From an uncultured Flavobacteriales bacterium (GTDB lineage Bacteria > Bacteroidota > Bacteroidia > Flavobacteriales > BACL11), in NCBI GenBank assembly GCA_905478555.1, contig CAJQIZ010000002.1, positions 1-53,050 on the forward strand: a DNA stretch of 53,050 nt, given 5' to 3'. The position numbers were made by a program, and so were the translations under genes. The notes beneath the pieces are model-generated. The model searched no databases. It had not been told where the DNA came from and saw only the letters and a program-made list of their open reading frames with translations. Position 1 is the stretch's first letter. The number at the start of each line of letters is the position of its first letter. Below, in pieces: positions 15,357 through 24,254 of the stretch.

Positions 15357-17315
15357 ATGATAAAAAAAATATTAGTATTATTAATGTGTTTTCCATTTAT
15401 TATAACTGCACAAAATAGTTATAATCTTGGACTAGTTGGGACTTTCAATTGGAGTGGATTATCTTATGATAGTGAAGGATCTGACATTTGGGGATGGTAT
15501 AATCCCGCTACAGGAGTTGAATATGCCCTTGTAGGACTTAATTCAGGTTTTTCTGTAATAGACCTATCGTCTCCTCAAAACCCTACAGAGTCATTTTTCA
15601 TTCAAGATGTAAATTCTACTTGGAGAGATATAAAAACTTGGGGAAATCATGCTTACATTACTACAGAAGGTGGGGGTGGTTTGCTGATTGTAGATCTAAC
15701 AGATTTATCAGGACAAACTTATACGCATTATACCGGTAGTTTTAATTCTGCTCACAACATTTATATTGACGAGAATGGAGTAGCTTATATATTTGGTGCT
15801 GATGTTGGTAATGGTGGAGCTATATTTTTAGATGTTGCAACTAACCCTATGAATCCTTCATATTTAGGAGAGTGGGATGACTATTATATTCATGACGGCA
15901 TGGCTAGAGGAGATACTATGTGGGTTGGATGTATTTATGAAGGAGAATTTTATGCAGTAGATGTATCAGATAAAACTAATCCTTTTACTTTAGGTCATCA
16001 TTCTACACCTAATAATTTTACTCATAATATTTGGATATCTGATGATGGTAATCATGTTTTTACTACAGATGAACAATCAGATTCCTACATTGGTGCTTAT
16101 AATGTAGAGGATATGAATAATATTCAGGAAGTTGATAGAATACAGTCAAATCCTGGATCTAATTCAATTCCTCACAATACTCATGTAGATGGTGATTTTT
16201 TAATTACTTCTTGGTATCGTGATGGTACTATAGTTCATGATATATCTGATCCAAATAATTTAATTCAAGTAGCTTATTATGATTCCTATTCTGGTAGTGG
16301 TAATGGATTTGACGGTTGTTGGGGGACATATCCTTATCTTCCTTCCGGTTTAATTGTCTCTTCTGATATTAATAGTTCTTCTAATACTAATGGAAAATTA
16401 CTTATTTACGAGAGAGGTTTTTCTTCAGCTTGTTATTTAGAGGGAAATGTAATTGATGCAAGTACATCTCAAAATATTAGTGGAGCTTCAATTATTATTT
16501 TAAATACTATAATTCCTAATAATTCTAATTCTAATTTATTTGGTGATTATAGTAGTGGTAATGCTGACCCTGGTTTGTTTGATGTAGTTTTTTCTATGCC
16601 AGGTTATATATCTGACACACAACAGGTTAATTTAAGTAATACTCAAGTTTCAATCTTAAATGCAAGCTTACTTATTGATAATAATGTGCCTATTTTAGGA
16701 TGTATGAACCCTATGGATCCAAATTATAATCCGAATGCAAATACCTCAATAGAATTTGGTGGTGAGGTTAATAATTCTTTTTCAAGTGGAGATTATTTTA
16801 ATGGAGATCAATACTTGATTTTTGATGCAGCGATTAATTTTATCATTAAATCATCTGTTTTTTATGCTGAGGATAATAAAATAATAACTTTTGAATTAAG
16901 AAATAGTTCAGGAGTTGTTATAGATGATACTACACATTTTGTTACACAGGGTCAACAACAATTAATATTAAATTTTGATGTTCCAATTGGTAATGACATG
17001 CAATTAGGTATATCATCTGCAAACTCTGGTTTGTATAGAAATGACGCAGGATCTGTTTATCCTTATAATATTGCTTCTGTAATGAATATTACAGGAAGCA
17101 GTGCTGGTTCTCCTGGATATTATTATTTTTATTATAATATTGAAATAGAAGCTGAATGTATTGACACTCTAACAGATGTTAATAATATTCACTTAGAAAA
17201 GAATCTTTTGAAAATTATTGATGTATTAGGAAGAGAAGTAAATCCTACTACTAATATTACTCTATTTTATGTATATGATGATGGAAGTGTAATGAAGAAA
17301 ATAATAATGGAATAA
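15357..17315 (+). CDS. Secreted LVIVD-repeat (choice-of-anchor B) protein with short tail motif
   Basis: The protein has 652 residues with a signal peptide at about 1-19 (ending IITAQ). Residues 20-355 form an LVIVD-repeat beta-propeller of the choice-of-anchor B type, with recurring VDVSDKTNPF, LDVATNPMNP and HDISDPNN units. A carboxypeptidase-regulatory-like domain (about 360-440) follows. A roughly 130-residue beta module (about 460-600) recurs in the subtilisin at 34226. The last 40 residues form a compact tail, IIDVLGRE ... LFYVYDDGSVMKK, found on three other proteins here. That position is where T9SS sorting domains sit, so export by T9SS is inferred. The stop overlaps the next start (TAATG). 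Confidence 0.82.
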   Translation: MIKKILVLLMCFPFIITAQNSYNLGLVGTFNWSGLSYDSEGSDIWGWYNPATGVEYALVGLNSGFSVIDLSSPQNPTESFFIQDVNSTWRDIKTWGNHAYITTEGGGGLLIVDLTDLSGQTYTHYTGSFNSAHNIYIDENGVAYIFGADVGNGGAIFLDVATNPMNPSYLGEWDDYYIHDGMARGDTMWVGCIYEGEFYAVDVSDKTNPFTLGHHSTPNNFTHNIWISDDGNHVFTTDEQSDSYIGAYNVEDMNNIQEVDRIQSNPGSNSIPHNTHVDGDFLITSWYRDGTIVHDISDPNNLIQVAYYDSYSGSGNGFDGCWGTYPYLPSGLIVSSDINSSSNTNGKLLIYERGFSSACYLEGNVIDASTSQNISGASIIILNTIIPNNSNSNLFGDYSSGNADPGLFDVVFSMPGYISDTQQVNLSNTQVSILNASLLIDNNVPILGCMNPMDPNYNPNANTSIEFGGEVNNSFSSGDYFNGDQYLIFDAAINFIIKSSVFYAEDNKIITFELRNSSGVVIDDTTHFVTQGQQQLILNFDVPIGNDMQLGISSANSGLYRNDAGSVYPYNIASVMNITGSSAGSPGYYYFYYNIEIEAECIDTLTDVNNIHLEKNLLKIIDVLGREVNPTTNITLFYVYDDGSVMKKIIME

Positions 17316-18448
17316 TGAAAAGAATATTGTTTTTTGTATTCCTTCCTTTTCTTACTTTTTCTCAGCAAACCAAAGAAGTCCTTTTTTTAGGAAACTCCTA
17401 TACTTTTTATAATGATTTACCAAATATGGTAAAACAGATAGCATTATCTTTTGGAGATACCTTAAATTATGATCAAAATACTCCAGGAGGAGCTGGTTTT
17501 AGTTTTCATTCATCAAATCAGCAAACTTTAAATAAAATAGCGCAAAAAGAATGGGACTATGTAGTGTTACAAGCTCAATCTCAAGAACCTTCTTTCTCTC
17601 CTAATCAAGTAAGTAATGATTTGTTTCCTTATACACAGATTCTTATAGACTCTATAGAATCGAATTCAAAATGTACGGAACCTATGTTTTTTATGACTTG
17701 GGGTAGAAAGTATGGAGATCAACAAAATTGCCAATTTTATCCTCCTATTTGTACTTATACTGGTATGCAAAAAAGGTTAAGACAATCATATTTGCAGATG
17801 TCGTTTACACATGAGTCTTCTTGTGCTCCTGTTGGTATGGCATGGAAAGAATCTATTGAACAAGATTCTACTTTAAACTTATATTCTTCTGATAATAGTC
17901 ATCCTAGTTTAGAGGGAAGTTATTTGTCTGCTTGTACTTTTTATTCTTCTTTATTTAAAAAACCCTCCATTGGCAGTACATATGTTCCAAATGGAATGGA
18001 TTCTGTTACCGCTTCTTTTTTACAAAACATAGCTTCTAATACTGTTTTGGATAGTCTTTCCACTTGGAATATATTTAACGTAGATGGAGTGTTAATAGAC
18101 AATCTATCAGTACTAGATTTTCTGAATTTTTCTTCCAATTATGAATCTGTGCTTTGGGATTTTGGAGATAGTACCACTTCTACTTTAGAAAACGGAAATC
18201 ATGTATATGATCAACCAGGAACTTATACTATTACTTTAACTGCTTTTACAAATGATTCGTGTGTTTCAGAATCTATTTCTGTTGATATTACTTTATCTTT
18301 TGCTACTTCAATTTCTGAAACTAATGTAAACAAGAAAGTAGTCAGTATAATAGATGTATTTGGCAGGGAAACTACAGAAAGAAAAAACACTATTTTATTT
18401 TATTTATATAAAGATGGTCGGGTAGAAAAGAAAATGGTTATAGAATAA
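17315..18448 (+). CDS. Secreted SGNH-hydrolase-like protein with PKD domain and short tail motif
   Basis: The protein has 377 residues. The signal peptide ends at TFSQ (1-17). The N-terminal domain resembles SGNH/GDSL or DUF4886 hydrolases: LGNSYT with candidate nucleophile Ser28, and DNSHPS with candidate Asp193 and His196. Substrates of such enzymes are usually esters on polysaccharides or lipids; here it is unknown. A PKD domain follows (VLWDFGDSTTSTLENG and PGTYTITLTAF, about 275-325). The protein closes with the compact tail IIDVFGRE ... LFYLYKDGRVEKK shared with its neighbours. Its ATG overlaps the stop of the LVIVD protein by one base, so the two are probably made together and may act together on the cell surface. 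Confidence 0.75.
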   Translation: MKRILFFVFLPFLTFSQQTKEVLFLGNSYTFYNDLPNMVKQIALSFGDTLNYDQNTPGGAGFSFHSSNQQTLNKIAQKEWDYVVLQAQSQEPSFSPNQVSNDLFPYTQILIDSIESNSKCTEPMFFMTWGRKYGDQQNCQFYPPICTYTGMQKRLRQSYLQMSFTHESSCAPVGMAWKESIEQDSTLNLYSSDNSHPSLEGSYLSACTFYSSLFKKPSIGSTYVPNGMDSVTASFLQNIASNTVLDSLSTWNIFNVDGVLIDNLSVLDFLNFSSNYESVLWDFGDSTTSTLENGNHVYDQPGTYTITLTAFTNDSCVSESISVDITLSFATSISETNVNKKVVSIIDVFGRETTERKNTILFYLYKDGRVEKKMVIE

Positions 18449-18469
18449 GCTGTACTAGAATCTTATTTC

Positions 18470-18477
18470 TATTTTTG
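18470..18477 (+). promoter_or_regulatory. Promoter -7 element (TATTTTTG) within a hairpin
   Basis: An exact TAnnTTTG match 20 nt before the DEAD-box helicase ATG. It lies in the loop of an 8-bp inverted repeat (TTATTTCT 18463-18470 / AGAAATAA 18479-18486), which could act as an operator or as a terminator for the preceding gene. Confidence 0.5.
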
Positions 18478-18497
18478 CAGAAATAACTAATAGCCAA

Positions 18498-19841
18498 ATG
18501 AGTAACTTTTCAGAAATCAACTTAAACAAGCAATTGCAAAATGCAATTGAAGATTTATACTTTGTAAAGCAAACTCCTATACAGAGACAAACTTTTTCTA
18601 AAATATTAGGAGGTAAAGATTTGATAGGTATCGCACAAACTGGTACTGGAAAAACTATTGCCTATTGTTTGCCACTTTTACAGGAATTAAGCTATTCTAA
18701 TCAGAAAGATCCACGAATTTTGATTTTAGTTCCTACCAGAGAATTAGTTATACAAGTGGTAGAAACTCTTAAAAGCCTTACAAAATATATAGACTGCAGA
18801 ATTGTTGGGGTATATGGAGGTACCAATATAAATACCCAAAAAATAATGCTGCAAGAAGGGGCTGATATATTGGTTGCTACGCCAGGTAGATTGTACGATT
18901 TGGCACTTTGTAGAGCGCTTCAACTGAAGGGAATTAAAAAACTAGTAATTGACGAGGTAGATGTAATGTTAGATTTAGGGTTTCGTTTTCAATTGATAAA
19001 TATTTTTGAATTACTTTCTGAGAAAAGACAAAATTTAATGTTCTCTGCTACTATGACAGAAGAAGTAGCTCTACTTATTTCCTCTTATTTTAGTAGAGCA
19101 GAAACGATACAGGTTGCATTGAGTGGTACTCCTTTGGAAAACATTTCTCAAACTAAATTTGAGGTTCCTAATTACTATACAAAAGTAAACTTATTAACTC
19201 ATTTACTTAGAGATAAACAGGAGATGAAGAAGGTTTTGGTTTTTGTTTCTTCTAAGAAAACTGCAGATAGATTATTTGAAGCTCTGGAAGAGTTTTTTGT
19301 TTCGGATCTTGCGGTGATACATTCTAATAAATCGCAAAATTACAGGTTTAAATCTATAAAAAATTATGAGGAAGGAAGGTGTAGAGTTTTAATTTCTACC
19401 GATCTTGTTTCCAGAGGCCTAGATTTAGATAAGATATCGCATGTAATTAACTTTGATACTCCTATTTATCCCGAAAACTACATGCACCGAATTGGTAGAA
19501 CTGGTAGAGCGGAAGAAGAGGGGAAGTCCATTTTATTTTTTACAGAAAAAGAGGAAAAGAACAAAGGTTATATTGAAGATTTAATGAATCTCACTATTCC
19601 TGAATTAGAAATACCTGAATTGGTAGAAGTAACTCAACAGCTTACGGAAGAAGAACATAAGGCAAATGGTAAAAACTTTTACAGAAATGTAAAAAAAGCA
19701 GAGATAAATCCAGCTTTTCATGAAAAGAAAGAGAGTAACTTAAAAGTGAATGATAGGGATAAATGGAGAAAAGAAAGGAGAGTGAAATACAAAAAACCTC
19801 AAAGTAGAGGTGATATAGGAGTAAATAGAAGAAGGAAATAA
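18498..19841 (+). CDS. DEAD-box ATP-dependent RNA helicase
   Basis: This cytosolic RNA-unwinding enzyme probably acts in ribosome assembly or RNA decay (447 residues). Motifs in order are TPIQRQTF (Q motif), AQTGTGKT, PTRELV, TPGR, VIDEVDVMLDLGF, SAT, SRGLD and HRIGRTGR. Motif II reads DEVD rather than DEAD, and the Walker B acidic pair is kept. The C-terminal tail (about 400-447) is very basic (WRKERRVKYKKPQSRGD) and likely binds RNA. The gene stands between secreted-protein genes and has its own promoter. Confidence 0.93.
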   Translation: MSNFSEINLNKQLQNAIEDLYFVKQTPIQRQTFSKILGGKDLIGIAQTGTGKTIAYCLPLLQELSYSNQKDPRILILVPTRELVIQVVETLKSLTKYIDCRIVGVYGGTNINTQKIMLQEGADILVATPGRLYDLALCRALQLKGIKKLVIDEVDVMLDLGFRFQLINIFELLSEKRQNLMFSATMTEEVALLISSYFSRAETIQVALSGTPLENISQTKFEVPNYYTKVNLLTHLLRDKQEMKKVLVFVSSKKTADRLFEALEEFFVSDLAVIHSNKSQNYRFKSIKNYEEGRCRVLISTDLVSRGLDLDKISHVINFDTPIYPENYMHRIGRTGRAEEEGKSILFFTEKEEKNKGYIEDLMNLTIPELEIPELVEVTQQLTEEEHKANGKNFYRNVKKAEINPAFHEKKESNLKVNDRDKWRKERRVKYKKPQSRGDIGVNRRRK

Positions 19842-19869
19842 TTCACTATATTTACCGAAAATTAAAAAT

Positions 19870-21195
19870 ATGAGACAACTTTTACTAATTTTCCTTATAA
19901 GTATTCCAAATTTTATTTTCTCACAATTTACATTTAGTCCAGAAACACAAATTTCAGACAATACTACTGGATATGGTAGGCCTAGAATGGCGATTACTGC
20001 AAATGATATTCCTGTAATTATTTGGTTTAAGGAAGGAAGCAGTCAGTCCATAAAAATTAGTAGAGGAAGTGGTAGTGCAACTTTTTCCCTCCCAACAGAT
20101 GTAGTCAACTCAGATTTAGAACCTACAGGTTTTATTGGTCCGGAAATTGCAGCAAAAGGAGATACAGTTTATATTGCATTTATTTGTGGTGCTCAGAACA
20201 ATGCCATTATGCTAAAAAAATCTTTTGATGGAGGGATTACCTTTTCAGATACTATTAGGGTTTCTCCAAATGATAATGCTTACAAATATTCCATGCCAAA
20301 TGTTGCTGTAACGGAGGATGGTAATCCTATAGTGACTTATATGAAATGTCTTGCTAATTATACTAATTGGGAACAAATGGTGAAAGTGTCTTTTAATTTA
20401 GGATTATCTTTTTCTGATGAAACTGACGCTTCTGCTATTGCAGCTGGGGTACCTTGTGATTGTTGTAAATCTACTATAGTTAGTCAAGGAAATAATGTTT
20501 TTCTAATCTTCAGAAATGACTATAATAATGTCAGAAATATGTATATATCTAAATCTATTGATGAAGGGCTTTCATTTACTGCTACACAAGATTTAGATGA
20601 TTTAAATTGGGTAATTAATTCTTGTCCTACTTCTTCTGGAAATGGAGTAGTAAATGGAGATTCTATTATGGTAGTAAGAAGAAATGCAGGAAGTGGAGTA
20701 CATCAATTGTATATTTCTAATATAAATACAACAGATTTGCAGAAATCTTACTTTAAAGAATTAGATCCTATAGGAACAGGATTGCAAGACAAAGCAGAAA
20801 TTGCTGGAGAAGGAAGTGTGTATGGAATGGTGTGGCACGATAACAGAAGTGGAAATAATTCTTGTTATTTTTCTTATACTACTAATGGAATTAACAATTT
20901 ATCTGTTTCTATTGAAATGTCCGACTCTACAGCAATTGGACATAAAATGTTCCCAGATATTGAATATTCTAACGGGAAATTCTTTTTTGTGTATAAATAT
21001 AATACCGGGCATTCTATTATTTATAAAGAGTTAGACTTGTCTAATTTTAATGCTATAAACACTTCAAATAATACAGAAAAAAAACTACTTAAAACTACAG
21101 ATTTATTCGGAAGGGAATCTGCTCCTAAAAATAATGTTCCGTACTTCAGTATTTATAAAGATGGTTCGGTAGAGAAGAAAGTTATTGTAGAGTAA
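19870..21195 (+). CDS. Secreted sialidase-like (BNR) repeat protein with short tail motif
   Basis: The protein has 441 residues. The signal peptide is about 1-19 (ending FIFSQ). The body reads as a six-bladed beta-propeller of the sialidase/BNR type: repeats such as SFDGGITFSDTIRVS, SFNLGLSFSDE and SIDEGLSFTATQDL resemble Asp-box blades. The arginine triad of true sialidases is not evident, so enzymatic activity is doubtful. A CDCCK cluster near residue 197 is unusual. The C-terminus carries the compact tail TTDLFGRE ... YFSIYKDGSVEKK. Probable T9SS cargo. It starts 28 nt after the helicase stop. Confidence 0.75.
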   Translation: MRQLLLIFLISIPNFIFSQFTFSPETQISDNTTGYGRPRMAITANDIPVIIWFKEGSSQSIKISRGSGSATFSLPTDVVNSDLEPTGFIGPEIAAKGDTVYIAFICGAQNNAIMLKKSFDGGITFSDTIRVSPNDNAYKYSMPNVAVTEDGNPIVTYMKCLANYTNWEQMVKVSFNLGLSFSDETDASAIAAGVPCDCCKSTIVSQGNNVFLIFRNDYNNVRNMYISKSIDEGLSFTATQDLDDLNWVINSCPTSSGNGVVNGDSIMVVRRNAGSGVHQLYISNINTTDLQKSYFKELDPIGTGLQDKAEIAGEGSVYGMVWHDNRSGNNSCYFSYTTNGINNLSVSIEMSDSTAIGHKMFPDIEYSNGKFFFVYKYNTGHSIIYKELDLSNFNAINTSNNTEKKLLKTTDLFGRESAPKNNVPYFSIYKDGSVEKKVIVE

Positions 21196-21201
21196 AAAAA
21201 T

Positions 21202-21476
21202 ATGAATAAAAAAATAAGATATTTGGAATAATTACTTTATTAGTAAGTTTAATTTGGTTATTATTTTATTTAAAAACTTACTATGATTATAATTATACTT
21301 CTAAGTTGTTCCTTGTAATGGTTCCAAATTGGATTTTAGTTATAAATATCATTGCCGGAATTATAGGTTCAATCGTTAGTATTGGTATTTTAAAACAAAA
21401 AATTAAACCTTTTATAAGTACAGTAATTATTTTTATTACCTATCTTTTTCTTTTTGAGTGTTATTCAATCCGTTAG
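21202..21476 (+). pseudogene. Small membrane protein interrupted by a one-base frameshift
   Basis: ATG at 21202 gives only MNKKIRYLE before a stop. Adding one base in the A-run at 21208-21214 (or in the T-run near 21222) restores a frame of about 91 residues ending with TAG at 21474-21476. The restored product starts MNKKNKIFGIITLLVSLIW and has three hydrophobic segments, including VMVPNWILVINIIAGIIGS and ISTVIIFITYLFLF. The homopolymer position points to a sequencing error or a recent mutation. It begins 6 nt after the sialidase-like gene. No function is recognised. Confidence 0.6.
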
Positions 21477-21559
21477 TACTATATAATTTATTAGTATATT
21501 AAATAAAAATTAGATTTTTTATTTAACCCCCTTCAATTCCCAACCTCTGTTTTATTAAT

Positions 21560-21567
21560 TACTTTTG
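21560..21567 (+). promoter_or_regulatory. Promoter -7 element (TACTTTTG) 4 nt before the ATG
   Basis: TACTTTTG, then CCCT, then the ATG of the ABC-F gene. The spacing implies a leaderless or nearly leaderless mRNA. Confidence 0.6.
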
Positions 21568-21571
21568 CCCT

Positions 21572-23440
21572 ATGAATTTAATATCGGTAGAAAGTCTGTC
21601 AAAAGACTATGGAGAGAGGGTGTTGTTTGAAGATTTAAGCTTTGGACTAAGTATAGGAAATAAAATGGCTTTAGTAGCCAATAACGGTACTGGTAAGTCT
21701 TCTATGCTAAAAATAATTGCAGAAAAAGATGTCCCTTCATCTGGTGAGGTGACTTTCAGAAAAGGAACTGAAGTAGGTTATCTATCTCAAAATTCTGATT
21801 TTGATGAGAGTTTAACTATTCAGCAGTTAGTAGATTCTGCACAAAGTAGAGTAAGCAACATAATTGCAGAATATGAAAAGGCAGTAGAAAATCAGACTAA
21901 CGATTTTTCAGAAGCAAATCAGAATAAAGTAGAGGAACTTACTCTTCTTATGGATCAGTATTCCGCTTGGGATTATGATAGGAGGATAAAACAAATTCTA
22001 AGTAAATTTAAAATTACAGATTTAACTCAGAAAGTAGGGAAGTTGTCTGGTGGGCAAAAAAAGAGACTTTCACTTTCCCTTTTACTTATTGATGAAGCAG
22101 ATGTGTTACTTTTAGATGAACCTACAAATCATTTGGATGTAGAAATGATTGAGTGGTTGGAAAAATATTTATCTCAGCAGAAAATAACCTTATTAATGGT
22201 TACCCATGATAGGTATTTTTTAGAAAATGTTTGTAATCATATTTTGGAATTAGAAAACGGACAGCTGTATCACCACAAAGGGAATTATTCTTACTTTTTA
22301 GAAAAAAGAGAGGAAAGAGAAAGTAATTTTAGTGTAGAAATACAAAAGGCAGGCAAACTGATGAAAAAGGAATTGGATTGGGTAAGGCGTTCTCCAAAAG
22401 CAAGAACTACAAAATCAAAATCTCGTTTGCAGAGTTTTGAGAAAATAAAAGAAAAAGCAAATTCTGGAATCAAGAAATCCGAACTGAAGTTAGAAGTGAA
22501 AATGAGTAGGGTGGGTGGTAAGATTCTAGAACTGAAAAATATTCGAAAATCTTATGGAGACCTTTGCATTTTAGATGGCTTTGACTATACCTTTAAAAAA
22601 GGAGAACGAATAGGAATATTAGGAAATAACGGAGTAGGGAAAAGTACTTTTTTGAATATCCTTACAGGAAAAGAAATAGTAGATAGTGGAAAAGTAAATG
22701 TAGGAAAAACCATTGTTTACGGATATTTTTCTCAAGGAGGAATAAAAGTAAAAGAAGACAAGAGAGTAATTGAGGTTTTAAAGGATATTGCAGATGTAAT
22801 AATATTAGCAAATGGAAGTAAAATTTCAGCTTCACAGATGTTGGAGCATTTTATGTTTACTCCCGAAATGCAATATACTAATGTAAGTAAACTTAGTGGT
22901 GGGGAATTAAGGAGGTTATATTTGCTTACCGTGCTGATGAAGAATCCTAATTTCCTTATTCTGGATGAGCCAACAAACGATATGGATTTACTTACTCTTA
23001 CCAAGTTAGAGGAGTTTCTGTTAGACTTTAAGGGTTGTTTAATCATTGTTTCTCATGATAGGTATTTTATGGATAAACTTACCGAACATATGTTTGTATT
23101 TAAAGGGGATGGAGTAATACAAGATTTTTATGGTAGTTATTCTGAATTTAGAGAGAAACAAAAAGAAGCAGAAAAACAATTAAAATCAGTAGAGAAGAAT
23201 AATACTCCTGATACAGTAAAAGAGAAGAAAAAGGTGTCTTACAAAGAAAAGTACGAATATGGAGAGTTAGAAAAAGAAATAGAAGTTTTGGAAAAAGAGA
23301 AAGAAGAGTTAGAGAAATCTTTATTAAGTCCTACACTTTCGATAGATGAAATAGTAGAAAACAGTAAGCGTCTGTCAGAATTAGAAAGCCAAATAGAGGA
23401 GAAAAGTTTTAGGTGGATGGAGTTAGATGAAATCATGTAA
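21572..23440 (+). CDS. ABC-F family ATPase, Uup type
   Basis: This soluble duplicated ABC ATPase is of the ribosome-associated ABC-F class (622 residues). The first cassette has NNGTGKSS, LSGGQKKRLSL and LLLDEPTNHLD. The second has GNNGVGKST, LSGGELRRLYL and LILDEPTNDMD. Between them lies the P-site tRNA-interaction linker (about 240-320, basic and helical: WVRRSPKARTTKSKSRL). The C-terminus (about 540-622) is a coiled coil rich in Glu and Lys, as in Uup, which distinguishes it from EttA. There are no membrane segments. Its stop overlaps or abuts the next gene, an alpha/beta hydrolase. Confidence 0.92.
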   Translation: MNLISVESLSKDYGERVLFEDLSFGLSIGNKMALVANNGTGKSSMLKIIAEKDVPSSGEVTFRKGTEVGYLSQNSDFDESLTIQQLVDSAQSRVSNIIAEYEKAVENQTNDFSEANQNKVEELTLLMDQYSAWDYDRRIKQILSKFKITDLTQKVGKLSGGQKKRLSLSLLLIDEADVLLLDEPTNHLDVEMIEWLEKYLSQQKITLLMVTHDRYFLENVCNHILELENGQLYHHKGNYSYFLEKREERESNFSVEIQKAGKLMKKELDWVRRSPKARTTKSKSRLQSFEKIKEKANSGIKKSELKLEVKMSRVGGKILELKNIRKSYGDLCILDGFDYTFKKGERIGILGNNGVGKSTFLNILTGKEIVDSGKVNVGKTIVYGYFSQGGIKVKEDKRVIEVLKDIADVIILANGSKISASQMLEHFMFTPEMQYTNVSKLSGGELRRLYLLTVLMKNPNFLILDEPTNDMDLLTLTKLEEFLLDFKGCLIIVSHDRYFMDKLTEHMFVFKGDGVIQDFYGSYSEFREKQKEAEKQLKSVEKNNTPDTVKEKKKVSYKEKYEYGELEKEIEVLEKEKEELEKSLLSPTLSIDEIVENSKRLSELESQIEEKSFRWMELDEIM

Positions 23441-23441
23441 T

Positions 23442-24254
23442 ATGAAAAAGAGTGTTGAAGTAATAAAAGGAAGTAACGGAAAACAAATTTTAATGGATAT
23501 TACTTTTCCTGAAAAGAGTAATAATAAATTAGTTATTTTCTCCCATGGATTTAAGGGTTTTAAGGATTGGGGTTGCTTTGATTTATTGGCACAAAACTTT
23601 GTTGAAAAAGGATTTACCTTCATTAAATTTAATTTTTCACATAACGGAACTACAGTTTCTGATCCTTTAAATTTTACCGACCTAGAAGCTTTTGGTAACA
23701 ATAACTTTTCTAAAGAACTAAACGATTTAGGTTTTGTGTTAGATTGGGTAGAAAACAATCTGAGTATCTTTGATATTTCTTTATTAGGACATAGTAGAGG
23801 AGGAGGGATTTCCATGTTAAAATCAGGAGAAGATAAAAGAGTAACAAGAGTGATAAGTTGGGCTTCTCCTTCTAATTTTTTGAACCGAATGCCACAGGAT
23901 AGGATAGAAATTTGGAAAGAAAAAGGAGTAGCTTTTGTTTACAATGGAAGAACTAAACAAAACATGCCTTTATACTTTCAGTTTTATACCGATTGCATGC
24001 AAAATAAAGATAGATTAAATATTGAAAAATCAGTTAGTAATTTAAAAATTCCTCATCTTATTATTCATGGAGATTCTGATCCCACTGTAGATATAAAAGA
24101 GGCAGAAGATTTACATAGTTGGAATCCTAATTCTACGTTTATTATTTTTAAAGATGCGGATCATGTATTTGGTGGTTGTCATCCTTTTTCAGAAAATGTA
24201 TTACCTCATTTTTTACAGAGAGCAGTGGAGGATACTATTGATTTTATTCAATAA
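23442..24254 (+). CDS. Alpha/beta hydrolase
   Basis: This cytosolic serine hydrolase-like protein has 270 residues from the ATG at 23442. An in-frame ATG at 23427 would overlap the preceding gene and adds only five residues outside the fold. Motifs are the oxyanion region FSHGFKGFKDWG, the nucleophile elbow LLGHSRGGG (Ser118), HGDSDPTV (Asp213) and DADHVFGG (His241), giving a complete triad. The family is near the dienelactone hydrolase / acyl-peptidase group, with substrate unknown. It starts one base after the ABC-F stop and overlaps the convergent dihydroorotase-like gene by 11 nt. Confidence 0.85.
   Translation: MKKSVEVIKGSNGKQILMDITFPEKSNNKLVIFSHGFKGFKDWGCFDLLAQNFVEKGFTFIKFNFSHNGTTVSDPLNFTDLEAFGNNNFSKELNDLGFVLDWVENNLSIFDISLLGHSRGGGISMLKSGEDKRVTRVISWASPSNFLNRMPQDRIEIWKEKGVAFVYNGRTKQNMPLYFQFYTDCMQNKDRLNIEKSVSNLKIPHLIIHGDSDPTVDIKEAEDLHSWNPNSTFIIFKDADHVFGGCHPFSENVLPHFLQRAVEDTIDFIQ

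Noticed and set aside
19870-21195. True sialidase (enzymatically active)
   Set aside because: Asp-box-like blades are present, but the arginine triad and FRIP motif of sialidases are not evident; a non-enzymatic propeller is safer.
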